DNA from: Hymenolepis diminuta
Lineage: Eukaryota; Platyhelminthes; Cestoda; Cyclophyllidea; Hymenolepididae
Assembly: GCA_900708905.1 (NCBI GenBank)
Contig: CAADRB010000004.1
Location: forward strand, 2,421,685-2,485,684
Reading direction: 5' to 3'
Length of the DNA: 64,000 bases
The notes under the pieces were generated by a model. That model was not told where the DNA came from, made no database searches, and saw only the letters and a list, made by a program, of their open reading frames with translations. The translations under genes were made by a program, and so were the position numbers. Positions 30,401-39,207 of the stretch are shown here, piece after piece; the first letter of the stretch is position 1; the number at the start of each line of letters is the position of its first letter.

Positions 30401-33400
30401 TTAATTCCTGATTATGGCTAGATATTTTGAAAATATTGAATGCAAAGTGGTTTTGCATTTCAGAATAATAATCAAGTACGCAAGCAAAGTCTGCAAGATC
30501 AGAAGAAAATTGAAGGCACTCCTGCTCCTATCATACAAAAGATTGACCTCAATGGAATTCTGCAACCACAAGTTCATTCAAGTTCCAGTTCTTCTAATGT
30601 AAGCTTCGAGATACTCTCAGTAATTCCCACTTATCCAGCATTCATTTTATTAAATTTTTTTTCCAATTTCAGAATTCCCCGAGACTAGACCAAGTGGATC
30701 GAAAGAGAGGTTCTGTCCCCAAGGCAGTAGCGGTTGAAAAAGACTCTGTGAAAGAAGAAGGAAAGACTCTGAGGAGGGAACCTCAAATTATTCAGAAAAT
30801 TGATCTTAATGGAGTTCTTCCATCAATGGGAAATCAGAATTCGACCTTGCATGTACGTTTTCAACATTATGCTGTTTAATTCATTTGATTTCGACTGCAT
30901 TTTTTTGGCTTTATCATCTTTTTTCTTCAAGCATCATCCTGAGAGAACCAAACGGAAATCTTTATCTAGTCAGGCGTCAACTGAGTCGCAAACAAGTTCG
31001 GAATCCAATAGTATTTCTAATGGAATATCACACAGTGAGTTATGTCTATATTCCAATACATAACTTCTCCTTCTTATTTCTTTTTGGAACAACTAATTAA
31101 AAGGAATGTAGAGTGTATTGTTAAATTTTTGAAGCGATTTATTATTGTTATTATATTACAATAGTTTTGGGAAGGAGTAGTTCCATTATACAAGGTATTT
31201 GATAGGTATCCGGTAACAGGAGGTTCAGTGTTATCCTTAATAATGTGAGAAGACCGATCTTATGACTAGAGACATAACACTTGTATAGTTTGCTCAGGGG
31301 ATTCCTATGGTAAATCTCAAATTCAACAAAGGAGACTTCGCCTTTGGATTACTGTGGAAAGAGCACTCTAAAATTCTTTGAGTTATTAGGTTCTAATAAA
31401 AGATAAAATTAAATCATACATGAAATGATAACTAAGACAAAGGAAGACACCAAGGAATACCTTCTATGACGCGTCTATCATAGCTGAAACACCCACATAA
31501 CCTGAGTCGTTTCTGTAAGAGTGTGTAACCCAGCCTTAAAAAATTCGTGCAAGTGAAATTTACCCGAATGAATCCAGATGTTTGCAGAAGGGAAAGAAAA
31601 GGTGCTGCCGTATCTAGGAGATCTCTGTTCCACAGTCATAATGATCAATAATGGTTTTAAGCCCCTAGTTCCTTAATGCTTTAAATTCCACAAAATAGAG
31701 GGGTGATTGAATGGTCATTTGACCTTAACTTTGATGGTGGCCTCTCTTCAAGGAATTTTGATTAAAGTTTAATTTTAAATGTTACAGATTGATGAACTAA
31801 ACAATTACCTCAAATTCAGCTGAAAAATAATGGCTTCATCAACTGGTTTAATATTTATTATCTTTATTTAGAGATCAATATTAATAAGATTTTATTAACC
31901 ATTGATCACAAATCTGATTCTTTTATTTTCAAATACTGCTCTCTAAGGGTGCGTGTGTTATCTGAGAACACTTATATTTTTGTAATTTAAACTAACCCGA
32001 CAATAATAAGTAATGTATTTTTATATCACAAGACCTCATGCCACATAATACTGTTACTAATGAAATGAGTAGACGCTCAACTGGTGTCTATAAAAGTGAA
32101 ACACAGGAATTTAGAGATTGCAAGATTTCTCCATTTGTAAAGTTAGAAAGGAGCTGCCGAATGATGGCAATGGAGATGAATTGGCCGCCACGAGGAAGAG
32201 AAAACAGGAGCATTGTCAACGCTCTGCTCACTCACTCACACACTCACTCACTCAGAACACCTGAATCTGTCAGAAGAGTGCATAACATGGCATGATCGAC
32301 AGAAATTGTGGGTAGTCAATGCGCGATATCTTGCCAAAGATCTTCAAGTGTCTGAAGGAACAACAATATATGTGGGATGTTGTTCATCAACACCTCAAAT
32401 ACACATCTCATAGGTTCTTAGACGAGGTCAGTTTACGTGGACAAAAACAACTGAAGGAAATCGTTTAATGCATGCAAAACCACTCTTAAACAAATTGAAG
32501 CACCCAGAAGAACAGGAGTGTCTTTAGTTTTACTCCGACCAAAAATTCCATCGAAATGAAAAGTCAATGGAAGAAATGATAGGTGGGTATGTGTGAGCGA
32601 ACCCCACTGAAGTTCCAACTGTTATGAATGTGCATGAAGTTTCCACCAACAGTGATAGTTTTCGGTGTTGTTGTTATTTCAGTGAAGGGTACATCATGAC
32701 TCCTCAATTTTTTCCACAAGACCTTAGAGTCAATGCAGGTGCGGATGCCACTGTGNNNNNNNNNNNNNNNNNNNNNNNNNNNNNNNNNNNNNNNNNNNNN
32801 NNNNNNNNNNNNNNNNNNNNNNNNNNNNNNNNNNNNNNNNNNNNNNNNNNNNNNNNNNNNNNNNNNNNNNNNNNNNNNNNNNNNNNNNNNNNNNNNNNNN
32901 NNNNNNNNNNNNNNNNNNNNNNNNNNNNNNNNNNNNNNNNNNNNNNNNNNNNNNNNNNNNNNNNNNNNNNNNNNNNNNNNNNNNNNNNNNNNNNNNNNNN
33001 NNNNNNNNNNNNNNNNNNNNNNNNNNNNNNNNNNNNNNNNNNNNNNNNNNNNNNNNNNNNNNNNNNNNNNNNNNNNNNNNNNNNNNNNNNNNNNNNNNNN
33101 NNNNNNNNNNNNNNNNNNNNNNNNNNNNNNNNNNNNNNNNNNNNNNNNNNNNNNNNNNNNNNNNNNNNNNNNNNNNNNNNNNNNNNNNNNNNAATGTTTA
33201 TTGGTTTTGTTATAAGAAATTGTGAGTTTCGACCATCAACAGATTCATTTTCTGTTTTTCTAAAAGTGAGTAAGATGCCCTCAGATTCCTTACGCACCCT
33301 GAAAATATCATATGTTATTCAATAATACTATTCAAGTAGGTTTTATAATACAGGACTAAAATTTCCGTTTCGTCTTTCAGAATTAGGCTCTGACAATGGT

Positions 33401-33856
33401 AAATTTCAAAAAGAGGTTGTTCACAAACACAAAGTGGTTCAGATCAACGGAGGATTCACAAAACAACCAATTTCAACACCTAAAGAAGCTTCTAGAAGGT
33501 CATCAAGACCCGAAGCTGGTCTCATTTCTCGGTTGAGTGACCTTCAAGTGTCTTGTGAGCCAACTGTTCGTAAAACCAGTGGCGATTCAATCTTTGGAAG
33601 GGCTTCTAAATGGTTAGAAGCCACAAACAATGCTTTTGATAAGAAATTCCGTCCAATTTCCACTTCGAGTGCCGTTACTTCCACCTCTTTTCATCGTGCT
33701 CGTAATGCTTTCATTAATAAGAATACGATAGCTGAACGAAAGATTGTTTTCACTCGAGTTCGAGGAGATAACGATCAAGGTTTACCCGGTTTTAAGTGGC
33801 GTGTTCTACCTTCAACAGGCTCGCCTTGTGAAAATGATAATAACAATGTTATTTAG
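374..33856 (+). CDS. DAPK/MLCK-type Ser/Thr protein kinase, 12-exon gene (611 aa)
   Basis: Predicted CaMK-group protein kinase transferring ATP phosphate to Ser/Thr of unknown substrates. Exons: 374-420, 453-692, 773-911, 7197-7320, 19336-19411, 25669-25821, 26030-26075, 30278-30394, 30464-30598, 30673-30852, 30932-31034, 33381-33856. All junctions are GT-AG, all phases agree, and the total is 1836 nt including the stop. Visible motifs: P-loop GDGNFAEVK (residues 16-23 region), AAK lysine K37, helix-C E65, catalytic loop HLDLKPEN with D140, DFG D160, GTPEFCAPE ending at 186, DMWAIGV, and HPW at 271-273. The [12 protein letters not shown] stretch and the HxDLKPEN loop point to the DAPK/MLCK family (established knowledge). 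There are no ankyrin, death, Ig or FnIII domains and no obvious calmodulin-binding helix. The 338-residue tail has three KIDLNG motifs and a Ser/Thr-rich stretch. The start is fixed by an in-frame TAA just before the ATG. An extra exon in the 4.2-kb intron 7 cannot be excluded. Confidence 0.85.
421..452 (+). other. 32-bp mini-intron
   Basis: GT at 421 and AG at 451-452 with a pyrimidine-rich end. Removing it restores the kinase glycine loop; reading through breaks it. Introns of about 30-40 bp are known from flatworms. Confidence 0.75.
453..692 (+). CDS. Kinase exon 2: N-lobe (P-loop, VAIK lysine, helix C)
   Basis: It carries K37 of the AAK motif, an unusual segment between beta-3 and helix C ([15 protein letters not shown], residues 43-57), helix-C glutamate E65 and beta-5 ending IILEL. 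It is bounded by an acceptor at 451-452 and a donor at 693. DAPK family members have a basic loop at this place; here it is longer and less basic. Confidence 0.85.
773..911 (+). CDS. Kinase exon 3: hinge to catalytic loop
   Basis: It reads [10 protein letters not shown] through GIVHLDLK, ending exactly after K142 in phase 0. D140 is the catalytic base. The residue before it is Leu rather than Arg, a non-RD kinase as in MLCK, titin and DAPK families. Acceptor at 771-772, donor at 912. Confidence 0.88.
1731..1746. repeat. 16-bp perfect palindrome in kinase intron 3
   Basis: GTACTTCATGAAGTAC reads the same on both strands. No known site was recognised. Confidence 0.8.
2411..2480 (+). repeat. 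Possible tRNA-like A-box remnant
   Basis: TGGCACAGTGG at 2414-2424 fits the A-box consensus and is followed by TCAACG, as in the SINE-like head. No B box and no related tail were found, so this is tentative. Confidence 0.2.
3121..3500 (+). repeat. Dispersed repeat family, copy A
   Basis: It begins AAGTTTTAATCATGAGAAAG and contains a GTCGACTGTATTCAGAG block, then TTGACCGGTT and GGTTGGTCATGC near 3400-3440. The same ordered blocks occur in six other places in this window. Boundaries are approximate. The type of element is unknown. Confidence 0.7.
7197..7320 (+). CDS. Kinase exon 4: PEN, DFG and activation segment
   Basis: It continues directly from HLDLK with PENIM, then [11 protein letters not shown] (D160 binds Mg) and MAGTPEFC. 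It lies 6.3 kb from exon 3, but phase and homology join them. The donor at 7321 is followed within 20 bases by a TA microsatellite. Confidence 0.9.
7337..7355. repeat. (TA) microsatellite
   Basis: A 19-base alternating TA run just inside kinase intron 4. Confidence 0.9.
11110..11440 (+). repeat. Dispersed repeat family, copy B
   Basis: It shares with copy A the head GTTTTAATCATGGAAAAACA, the TTTTCAAAAAGG block and the tail with ATTCAGAGCTCG, AGCCGG and GTTGGTCAT. It includes a G-rich tract near 11181-11200 where copy A also has one. Confidence 0.7.
13795..14065 (+). repeat. Dispersed repeat family, copy F
   Basis: Head weak or truncated. The tail is clear: GATGTTCAGATCCCG, TTGACCGGTTAATTTAATTG, then GGTTGGTCATGC around 13965-14015. 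Confidence 0.6.
16393..16530 (+). repeat. tRNA-headed SINE-like element, copy 1
   Basis: An 11-base match to the RNA polymerase III A box (TAGCGGAATGG at 16395-16405) is followed about 35 bases later by a B-box-like GAGTTCAAATT. The tail segment 16492-16514 matches 58166-58188 at 18 of 23 bases, with all five differences transitions. Confidence 0.45.
19336..19411 (+). CDS. Kinase exon 5: APE motif and helix F
   Basis: It completes the split Ala codon to give [20 protein letters not shown] (residues 184 onward), the APE motif and the DxW of helix F. It is 12 kb from exon 4. Acceptor at 19334-19335, donor at 19412. Confidence 0.9.
20250..20490 (+). repeat. Dispersed repeat family, copy G
   Basis: Tail recognisable: TGTCCACGATATTCCGAG, CATTGACCAG, GTTTCGTCATGCCACTTTGA at about 20425-20490. 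The head is diverged. Confidence 0.5.
22895..23043 (+). repeat. Dispersed repeat family, copy E (left part, interrupted by mariner)
   Basis: Head AGAAATTTTAACGTGGGAAA and GCATCTGAACACGAGAAATT match copies A and C. The repeat then stops at the mariner TA target at 23042-23043. Confidence 0.6.
23044..24367 (-). mobile_element. Mariner-type DNA transposon, copy 1 (inactive)
   Basis: A 1324-bp element bounded by TA on both sides (23042-23043 and 24368-24369). Its imperfect terminal inverted repeats share AAGGTATCTG about 13 bases in. On the minus strand a transposase is recognisable in pieces: a YSDQKF segment (first catalytic Asp), [27 protein letters not shown] (second Asp) and a decayed PPSNSLDLN segment (third Asp), about 33 residues after the second. 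These fit the Tc1/mariner DDE/D superfamily with roughly DD34D spacing. Multiple stops and frame breaks make it non-functional. It sits inside a dispersed-repeat copy and in antisense to the kinase gene. Confidence 0.82.
24368..24440 (+). repeat. Dispersed repeat family, copy E (right part)
   Basis: Directly beyond mariner copy 1, this stretch has ATTCCACGGTTG and CACGGTTGGTTGATTT, resembling the family tail. It would be the other half of the repeat split by the insertion. Confidence 0.4.
24775..24804. repeat. Short hairpin in kinase intron 5
   Basis: Arms AACTTCACTT and AAGTGAAGTT separated by two bases; extended to 14-bp arms with one mismatch. No element assignment. Confidence 0.7.
25669..25821 (+). 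CDS. Kinase exon 6: C-lobe helices G and H
   Basis: It reads [20 protein letters not shown] through [12 protein letters not shown]. LSGxSPFxGD followed by QET-like residues is typical of DAPK, MLCK and titin kinases. Acceptor at 25667-25668, donor at 25822. Confidence 0.9.
26030..26075 (+). CDS. Kinase exon 7: end of catalytic domain (HPW)
   Basis: A short exon encoding [16 protein letters not shown]. It contains the invariant C-lobe arginine context and the HPW that closes CaMK-group domains. It ends in phase 0 at residue 275, with a gtacgt donor at 26076. Confidence 0.85.
27631..27654. repeat. (CT)12 microsatellite
   Basis: A perfect CT dinucleotide run in kinase intron 7. Confidence 0.95.
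27905..28280 (+). repeat. Dispersed repeat family, copy C
   Basis: Head ACAAATTTTAATCATTGG and ACATCTGAACATACGAAACT match copies A and E. The tail GTCGACTTAATTGAACGGTTGG and CCACTTTGATTTG matches the family end. Confidence 0.65.
30278..30394 (+). CDS. Kinase exon 8: first KIDLNG tail repeat
   Basis: A 39-codon phase-0 exon encoding residues 276-314, with VIPKIDLNG at 287-295 followed by a KKTQVTT stretch and a Ser/Gly-rich end. The direct phase-0 fit to exon 7 supports membership in this gene. The function of the tail is unknown. Confidence 0.7.
30464..30598 (+). CDS. Kinase exon 9: second KIDLNG tail repeat
   Basis: A 45-codon phase-0 exon (residues 315-359) with IIQKIDLNG at 337-345 and a run of six Ser near its end. 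Flanking introns are only 69 and 74 bp, so co-transcription with exons 8 and 10 is secure. Confidence 0.75.
30673..30852 (+). CDS. Kinase exon 10: third KIDLNG tail repeat
   Basis: A 60-codon phase-0 exon (residues 360-419). A charged Lys/Glu-rich segment is followed by IIQKIDLNG at 398-406, the same nine residues as in exon 9 but encoded with different synonymous codons. The donor at 30853 begins a 79-bp intron. Confidence 0.75.
30932..31034 (+). CDS. Kinase exon 11: Ser/Thr-rich linker
   Basis: It encodes residues 420-453 plus one base, rich in Ser, Thr, Gln and Glu ([16 protein letters not shown]). It is probably disordered and phosphorylatable (inference). A strong gtgagt donor lies at 31035. 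Confidence 0.7.
31945..33301 (+). mobile_element. Mariner-type DNA transposon, copy 2 (inactive, contains N gap)
   Basis: Same family as copy 1, in the opposite orientation. The ends read AGGGTGCG inward on both sides. The 597 bases at 32159-32755 are identical to 24166-23570 of copy 1, while the outer parts differ clearly. A gap of 437 N at 32756-33192 replaces the second half of the transposase; the matching part of copy 1 is 417 bp. Frames are broken by stops. It lies in the last intron of the kinase gene. Confidence 0.8.
32756..33192. other. Assembly gap (437 N)
   Basis: Unsequenced bases inside mariner copy 2. The flanks on both sides match copy 1 exactly (597 bp left, 54 bp right), so the missing sequence is predicted to be about 417 bp of the same transposon. 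Open frames drawn through it are artefacts. Confidence 0.98.
33381..33856 (+). CDS. Kinase exon 12: C-terminal exon and stop
   Basis: The largest exon (158 codons plus stop), joined in phase to exon 11 across a 2.3-kb intron that contains mariner copy 2 and the N gap. It starts with a Lys/His-rich stretch and a degenerate motif copy, VVQINGG at 472-478, followed by basic and Ser-rich sequence ending NDNNNVI. No known domain was recognised. The exact acceptor is in an assembled part, so the gap should not affect the CDS. Confidence 0.72.
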
Positions 33857-36294
33857 GTCTTAAAAAACCCTCCCTTACCTTCCGCTTAATTTTGTAAATA
33901 TTCATGGTCATCCTCCTATCCTAACCTTACAAGCATGTATAAACTTTTCATATTTATGCATTGACTTAGATACCTCCACGCACCTATTCTATCATCTCTC
34001 AATGAAAGCTTCAAATCCCTCTCCCTTCCACATATCTTTTAGAATAATGATTTAATTTTTCACTTTAATTGCGCTCTTTTGTGTTTTTTTGCGGTTTAAA
34101 GTTGAAAAGGGGAAATATATTTATTTTACTGCCGCGAATCGTTCATAGCTGGGCATAAACATCACTATTTCGCGAAGATGTAGAACAACAAATGCTCATT
34201 CTCGTAACTATATGTTTGCTATTTTTGACTAAAGAAGGTATTGGTAATAATAATAGAAATTACATCTAAATTTTTTTTAGATTGAATCTATTGTAATCTG
34301 GATCAGGACTTCGCAGAATGAATAAGCCATGTCATTCATGTCGCTTGAACAGTTAAGAGGTAACCGAGATCCCAGCTCAAGTTATTGATCAAAATATTAA
34401 ATTTATACACAGCAGTTAGATCTCATGACGTCACTGTTTCCGAGAGGTAATTGATAGCATTGAATGGAATGCTATTCCCACATAACAGAATCCATAATGC
34501 TCCTTTGACAAGTCACAGGCATATGGCATTACATATTTACAAGGGGATATTAAATTCAGGGGTTTGGTAATTAAAGCTATACTATACTTTTTTAATCTTA
34601 CAATCTAATTATTTAAGTTTAAATGTATACAATGAAAATCCTGATTTTATTTGCATAGCATGAAATCTTTCTGCACCGTTCTACATAGTTTGCAACAAAA
34701 TCCCGTCGCCAACCTAGTTCTATACGTTGTGGAACGAAATATACACTTCTAGGAATGTAGCTTTTAAGCACTAAAAACAAATACCGTACTTTTCCATCAG
34801 GAAATAACTTGTCGCAGCATTTGCATAATATATCTTCTCTGTTTCTGCTGGGATTGACTATTACTTACAGATATATTTTCCAGCTCTTAATAGCAGCAGC
34901 TTGTTTTATTATTCGTCTGAACTAGTCTTAATAAACTCTTTTATTGTTAATCAAGGTCACTGTTTCGGCTAATTGTATCCTCGGTCATTAAGCTTTATTA
35001 ATCCAGCCAATAATGCCTGCATTTCCTTCTATTTTTACTTGGCCGGGAAGTCAGCGCATGCATTTTATAGCCCGATGTCCTCACTGGCAGCTTTGTGAAA
35101 TAATTGCGTTGCACTTACGAAAACTTTCGTATCCTAACCGAATATCATTGCGCTATGAATCACTAGGATTTCACCAAATGAATCTCTTTATATCATTAAA
35201 CAGTTATTAATATCTAATGGTGCTTTTAAGGTGGAGAAAACCTCTTACGCATTTGCTTACTTTTATGGTAAAATCGAAATGACAACCCCGGCATTAGGGA
35301 TATAATGACAAGGAATTACGTCATTCACCCACTCTTGCACGTCGTTGATTCTGAAATGTATATTATACATGCTGTCATTCAAAAATTCTAATTTGATCTT
35401 AATTATTATCATAGATTGACGTTTTTAAACATCAAATTACACTCATCAGCTCCAGATACGTGAACATTGAGAGACCTTGAAACTGCTATCTAACAGTCAT
35501 TTTTCACGTGGAGATGCGACTGATCATTGGCGAGAGCTGGCGCTTAATGAATTGTTGTGGTTTGCTAACTGAGATGTACACAATCCAGCCAGAGATGGCT
35601 GAATCCTCATCTCTAAGCTGTTAATTTGTCAGCCGGAATTTGTCCAAAGTAAGATGACGGAGAGGAATAGAATACGTCTATTGGGTATGTAAAGGAACTG
35701 TTTCGTTTAATACAAAAATATTAACGAAGAGCCAACTTAGATCATAGTCGGCCAATGAGCCCAAAATTAATGCCAGAATAAATGCAGAACTATTAGAAAA
35801 TAAGGAACTAATTGATCCGGTTCACCAATAGAATAAACATGAAAATACTTTTAGCCTGAGGTCAATAAAGTACAGTAGCTTCCTAATCACTATAGTACTG
35901 TTCAACCAATGGAAGCAATTTAACTTGCTCCTTTACATCACGTTGTCAAATTATTTCCGTATGTTATCCGAACTTAATTCATCTTTTCCTACATCCCTAT
36001 TACAAAGCTAATGAATCTTTACCTTTAAATTACGTCACCGTCATTATATTCTATAAATATACTGCGCAGTTTTTATTATTTGAAGATCATTTGAGTATCC
36101 ACTGTCGAGTTTTTATTAATTAACTCTTAATACTCATTATATTAATGTAATAATAGAAAAGATAATAAGATAATATGTCAAACATAATAGTGTTTTTATT
36201 TCCAATAGGCGCAGTTTTTATATTATTTATCCTAGAAGGAAGATAAATCACTTTTATAAGGTTCATTTTTCAGTAATTTATTATTTTGGCCGAG

Positions 36295-36463
36295 ATGTCA
36301 TGCACAGACATCAAAATTCAGACAGATCTATTTACGCCTGCCTTCTACACAAAGCGATTAAGTTTCCCCATATCAGAACAAGACGTAATGATCAATAAAT
36401 TAATGAATAGCTCAATATCATCTGTCGGACAAAGAAAGCTCCATCGGAAGGCCACAGTGTATG
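36295..36463 (+). CDS. Possible orphan first coding exon (unknown)
   Basis: An ATG opens 56 codons reading MSCTDIKIQTDLFTPAFY and ending in a sequence rich in Ser, Lys and Arg. It runs into a good gtatgt donor at 36464. An in-frame TAA lies upstream at 36274-36276, so the ATG would be the start. Its composition looks protein-like, but no partner exon or homologue was recognised. It could be chance. Confidence 0.15.
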
Positions 36464-39184
36464 TAATCTGCTAGGTTTGCTTGAAAGGAACACAGCATGT
36501 CATTTGAATTCATGACTCGGTATTTTCTCAATTTGTCCTTAAAATGTTCAGAGATAATTGTTCGACAATTCTTTTTAGCTTTCTTCACTAAAGCACGATT
36601 AAATCCTAATTCTAATATCCCTAAAACTTAGCATTCCAAAAAAACGTTAAAGTACCATTATTTTTAATCAATATATAATAGTACAATATAAATCAATTTC
36701 AAAATACAAAAGGTATTTCAACATGAAATCGTTCAAATGCAAAGGTAAATCAATGCTGGCTTTAGGCTGACATTCCCTTCAATAATTTTTTTCGAAAGAA
36801 TTACTAAAAACAGAACACCCAGTAAAATCCGCTTTTTAAAGACACCTACATATTTTGCCTGATTTCGGACTGTTCCTTTGCTTCCAAATGCCTAAACCTC
36901 TCCTGTACCTTTCTATTTTCTCTTAGCCTTATTAGGGCAAGGCGGATTTTTTAAAATTATATTTTACTGAACCTGAAAAGAGACAAAATTTCTAATACCA
37001 CCTTTTTGCCACATTTATTAATTTGCGTGGATACTGGTGCAGTCATTAAATTTCGGACGTTTCTCTTTACACCTGAGGGTGGTTAGACTTCACTTATATA
37101 GAATTAAAACTTATTATCCAATGAATAATTTGTATATCTGGTCATCCTCCCCATCGTAAATTTGAAATCATTAAAAATTAGTGGATTTCATACATCATCA
37201 CCTAATAAGTTAACTTTTAATATCATAACTGTCGGGTAGAAATTAAGGTTGCTTGTAGCTGTGACATGTCATTCTAACGATTTTACAAATATACCTAATT
37301 GAATTTCTCAGCCAAAGATGAGCTCATTTGTTCACTTATCTTTACTTGTTTAAGATTTGGCTTTCGTGTATCTTTCTTTTCGTTCTTACATAAACTGGTT
37401 ATATTCTGCAAGTCTGTAGATTAGAATCTATGGAGACGCAGAGAGAATGCGATCACGCAAGAACAAGCACCATAATTCTGTGAAAACTAGATGATATTTA
37501 GATGTATGGCAAAAAAGAAATAATAAAGAGATAGCCACTGGAAGTAAGAGTGATTTAAGAAGGGAGGAGAACAATAAAAATACAAAGAGAAACACATAGA
37601 GGTAGACAACTTAGAACAGAAGTGTAAACCCCTCTTCAAGGGAAAGCTAGTGAAAAAAGTGATTTGCATAGCTGTCAATCGTATGTGGAAAGGAAGGTAA
37701 TTTTTTTCAATCATCGACAGAATCATTTTTCCCGAGCCGTGGTGAAAAACGGGGACTTTTAGCGCTCATTTTCTAATTGATTTGATTCCGACGAAAGCCA
37801 CACATCAAACTTTTATTCCCACTATTGACAAAATAAAGTGTGAGTCTCTTTAAATAAATTTTGTCATAGAAAAAAATAACACCACACATTCTTCTAAGAC
37901 GTATAAATGATAAGTAAAATTTCGAATGTCAAGGATCAAATCTTTCCATCTTTGACCGATTAATATCTTTATCTCTATGCCTCCGAATAATATAGCATAC
38001 AATCTGTATATCCAACTTCACACACAAATATATTTCATTGTTACTCGAAGACCAGGGCTTTAGTTTTGCAATACCTTTTGTAGTACTTTCCCTGAAAATG
38101 ATTAACGGAGCTAATGAGACTTGACTTAATTCTTAAGCAAAATATACATTGTCTTCGGAAGCTGAATATCCTTTCTCAATTCCAATACTACCAGCATTTC
38201 AAAACTATATATAGCTCTGTGTTTTTCTAGTCCTGCTTTTTTCCAAATAGATCTGCATTATAATTTTAAATTGTGAATAAACCTTTTGAATATTTGCGAG
38301 TGACTCATCACATATTTCATCCAAAATTGGTGATAAACTTTCAGAATATTTAGATTCTGAAGTGTCTATTAACTGCAAATCTCAGCTGATACCAGTTTAA
38401 AGGCACCACCAAATCTTTTAAGGTCGTGTGCTGTTCTCAAACTTGAATTGGTTTGTGATATTCAGGACTGCGAAATTACAAATGTGTGGACTAGGAGATT
38501 TCGATCGGTTTCAAAACCAAATTTTTCAAAATTCCGATTTCCCTTTTCTTCAGTAAATGTCATATTGAAAGCTCTATGTCTTTTAGTACAAGTTAGATCT
38601 GTGATACCACGTTTTAATCAAGGAAACTAAATAAAAATTTGCGTCACTACTATGACCAGTGGTAACATTAGTTGTAGATTAAAGTAACATGCTACTTAAA
38701 ATGGTAAGTAATAATAAAAATAGCATGTGCATAGTATCCTAATTATCTCATCATACCCGTGAAGCAACATTTTAGAAAACGTCAAGTTATAGAGGTGCGT
38801 AAGTCAGTGTAATATCCCATTAGGTATTTCGAAAGTGGGATCAAACGGTGACAAAATGACGATAGGAAATTCTAAATCCCAAGTGTTTCATGGTTTCAGT
38901 CTGCAAAAGTAAAAAGGTAATCATCTGACGTGTAAAATGAGGTATTATTTAAGCATTTCATTTGAAAATTACATCTTAGCTAGTTCCTTTAAAAACATCA
39001 ATAAATATTTGGATTGACGGAAATAAACATGTGTTAATATAAACAACCAGGACCCTGCCTACATCTCGTCCCTCGACATTCAAAATGCTTGCCTATTTTC
39101 ACCGTTATACACTACCTGTATTTTCATCTTTGCTCTGCTGCATAGTAGCTTTTAGATTACCTGATCATTATGCTCTTTGTTCTT

Positions 39185-39207
39185 TATATATATATATATA
39201 TATATAT
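39185..39207. repeat. (TA) microsatellite
   Basis: A perfect TA run in the intergenic desert. Confidence 0.9.

Larger units (their letters stand above)
31035..33380 (+). other. Kinase intron 11 (2.3 kb, with assembly gap)
   Basis: The first 900 bases are AT-rich with nothing recognisable. The remainder is mariner copy 2 with an internal run of N. Confidence 0.7.

Noticed and set aside
32624..33325. Long open frames of 160-233 residues across the N run, on both strands
   Set aside because: They exist only because N codons contain no stop; the real sequence is a decayed mariner.
34951..34959. TCAAGGTCA orphan nuclear-receptor half-site
   Set aside because: A single nine-base match in AT-rich sequence, and similar strings occur elsewhere; no supporting context.
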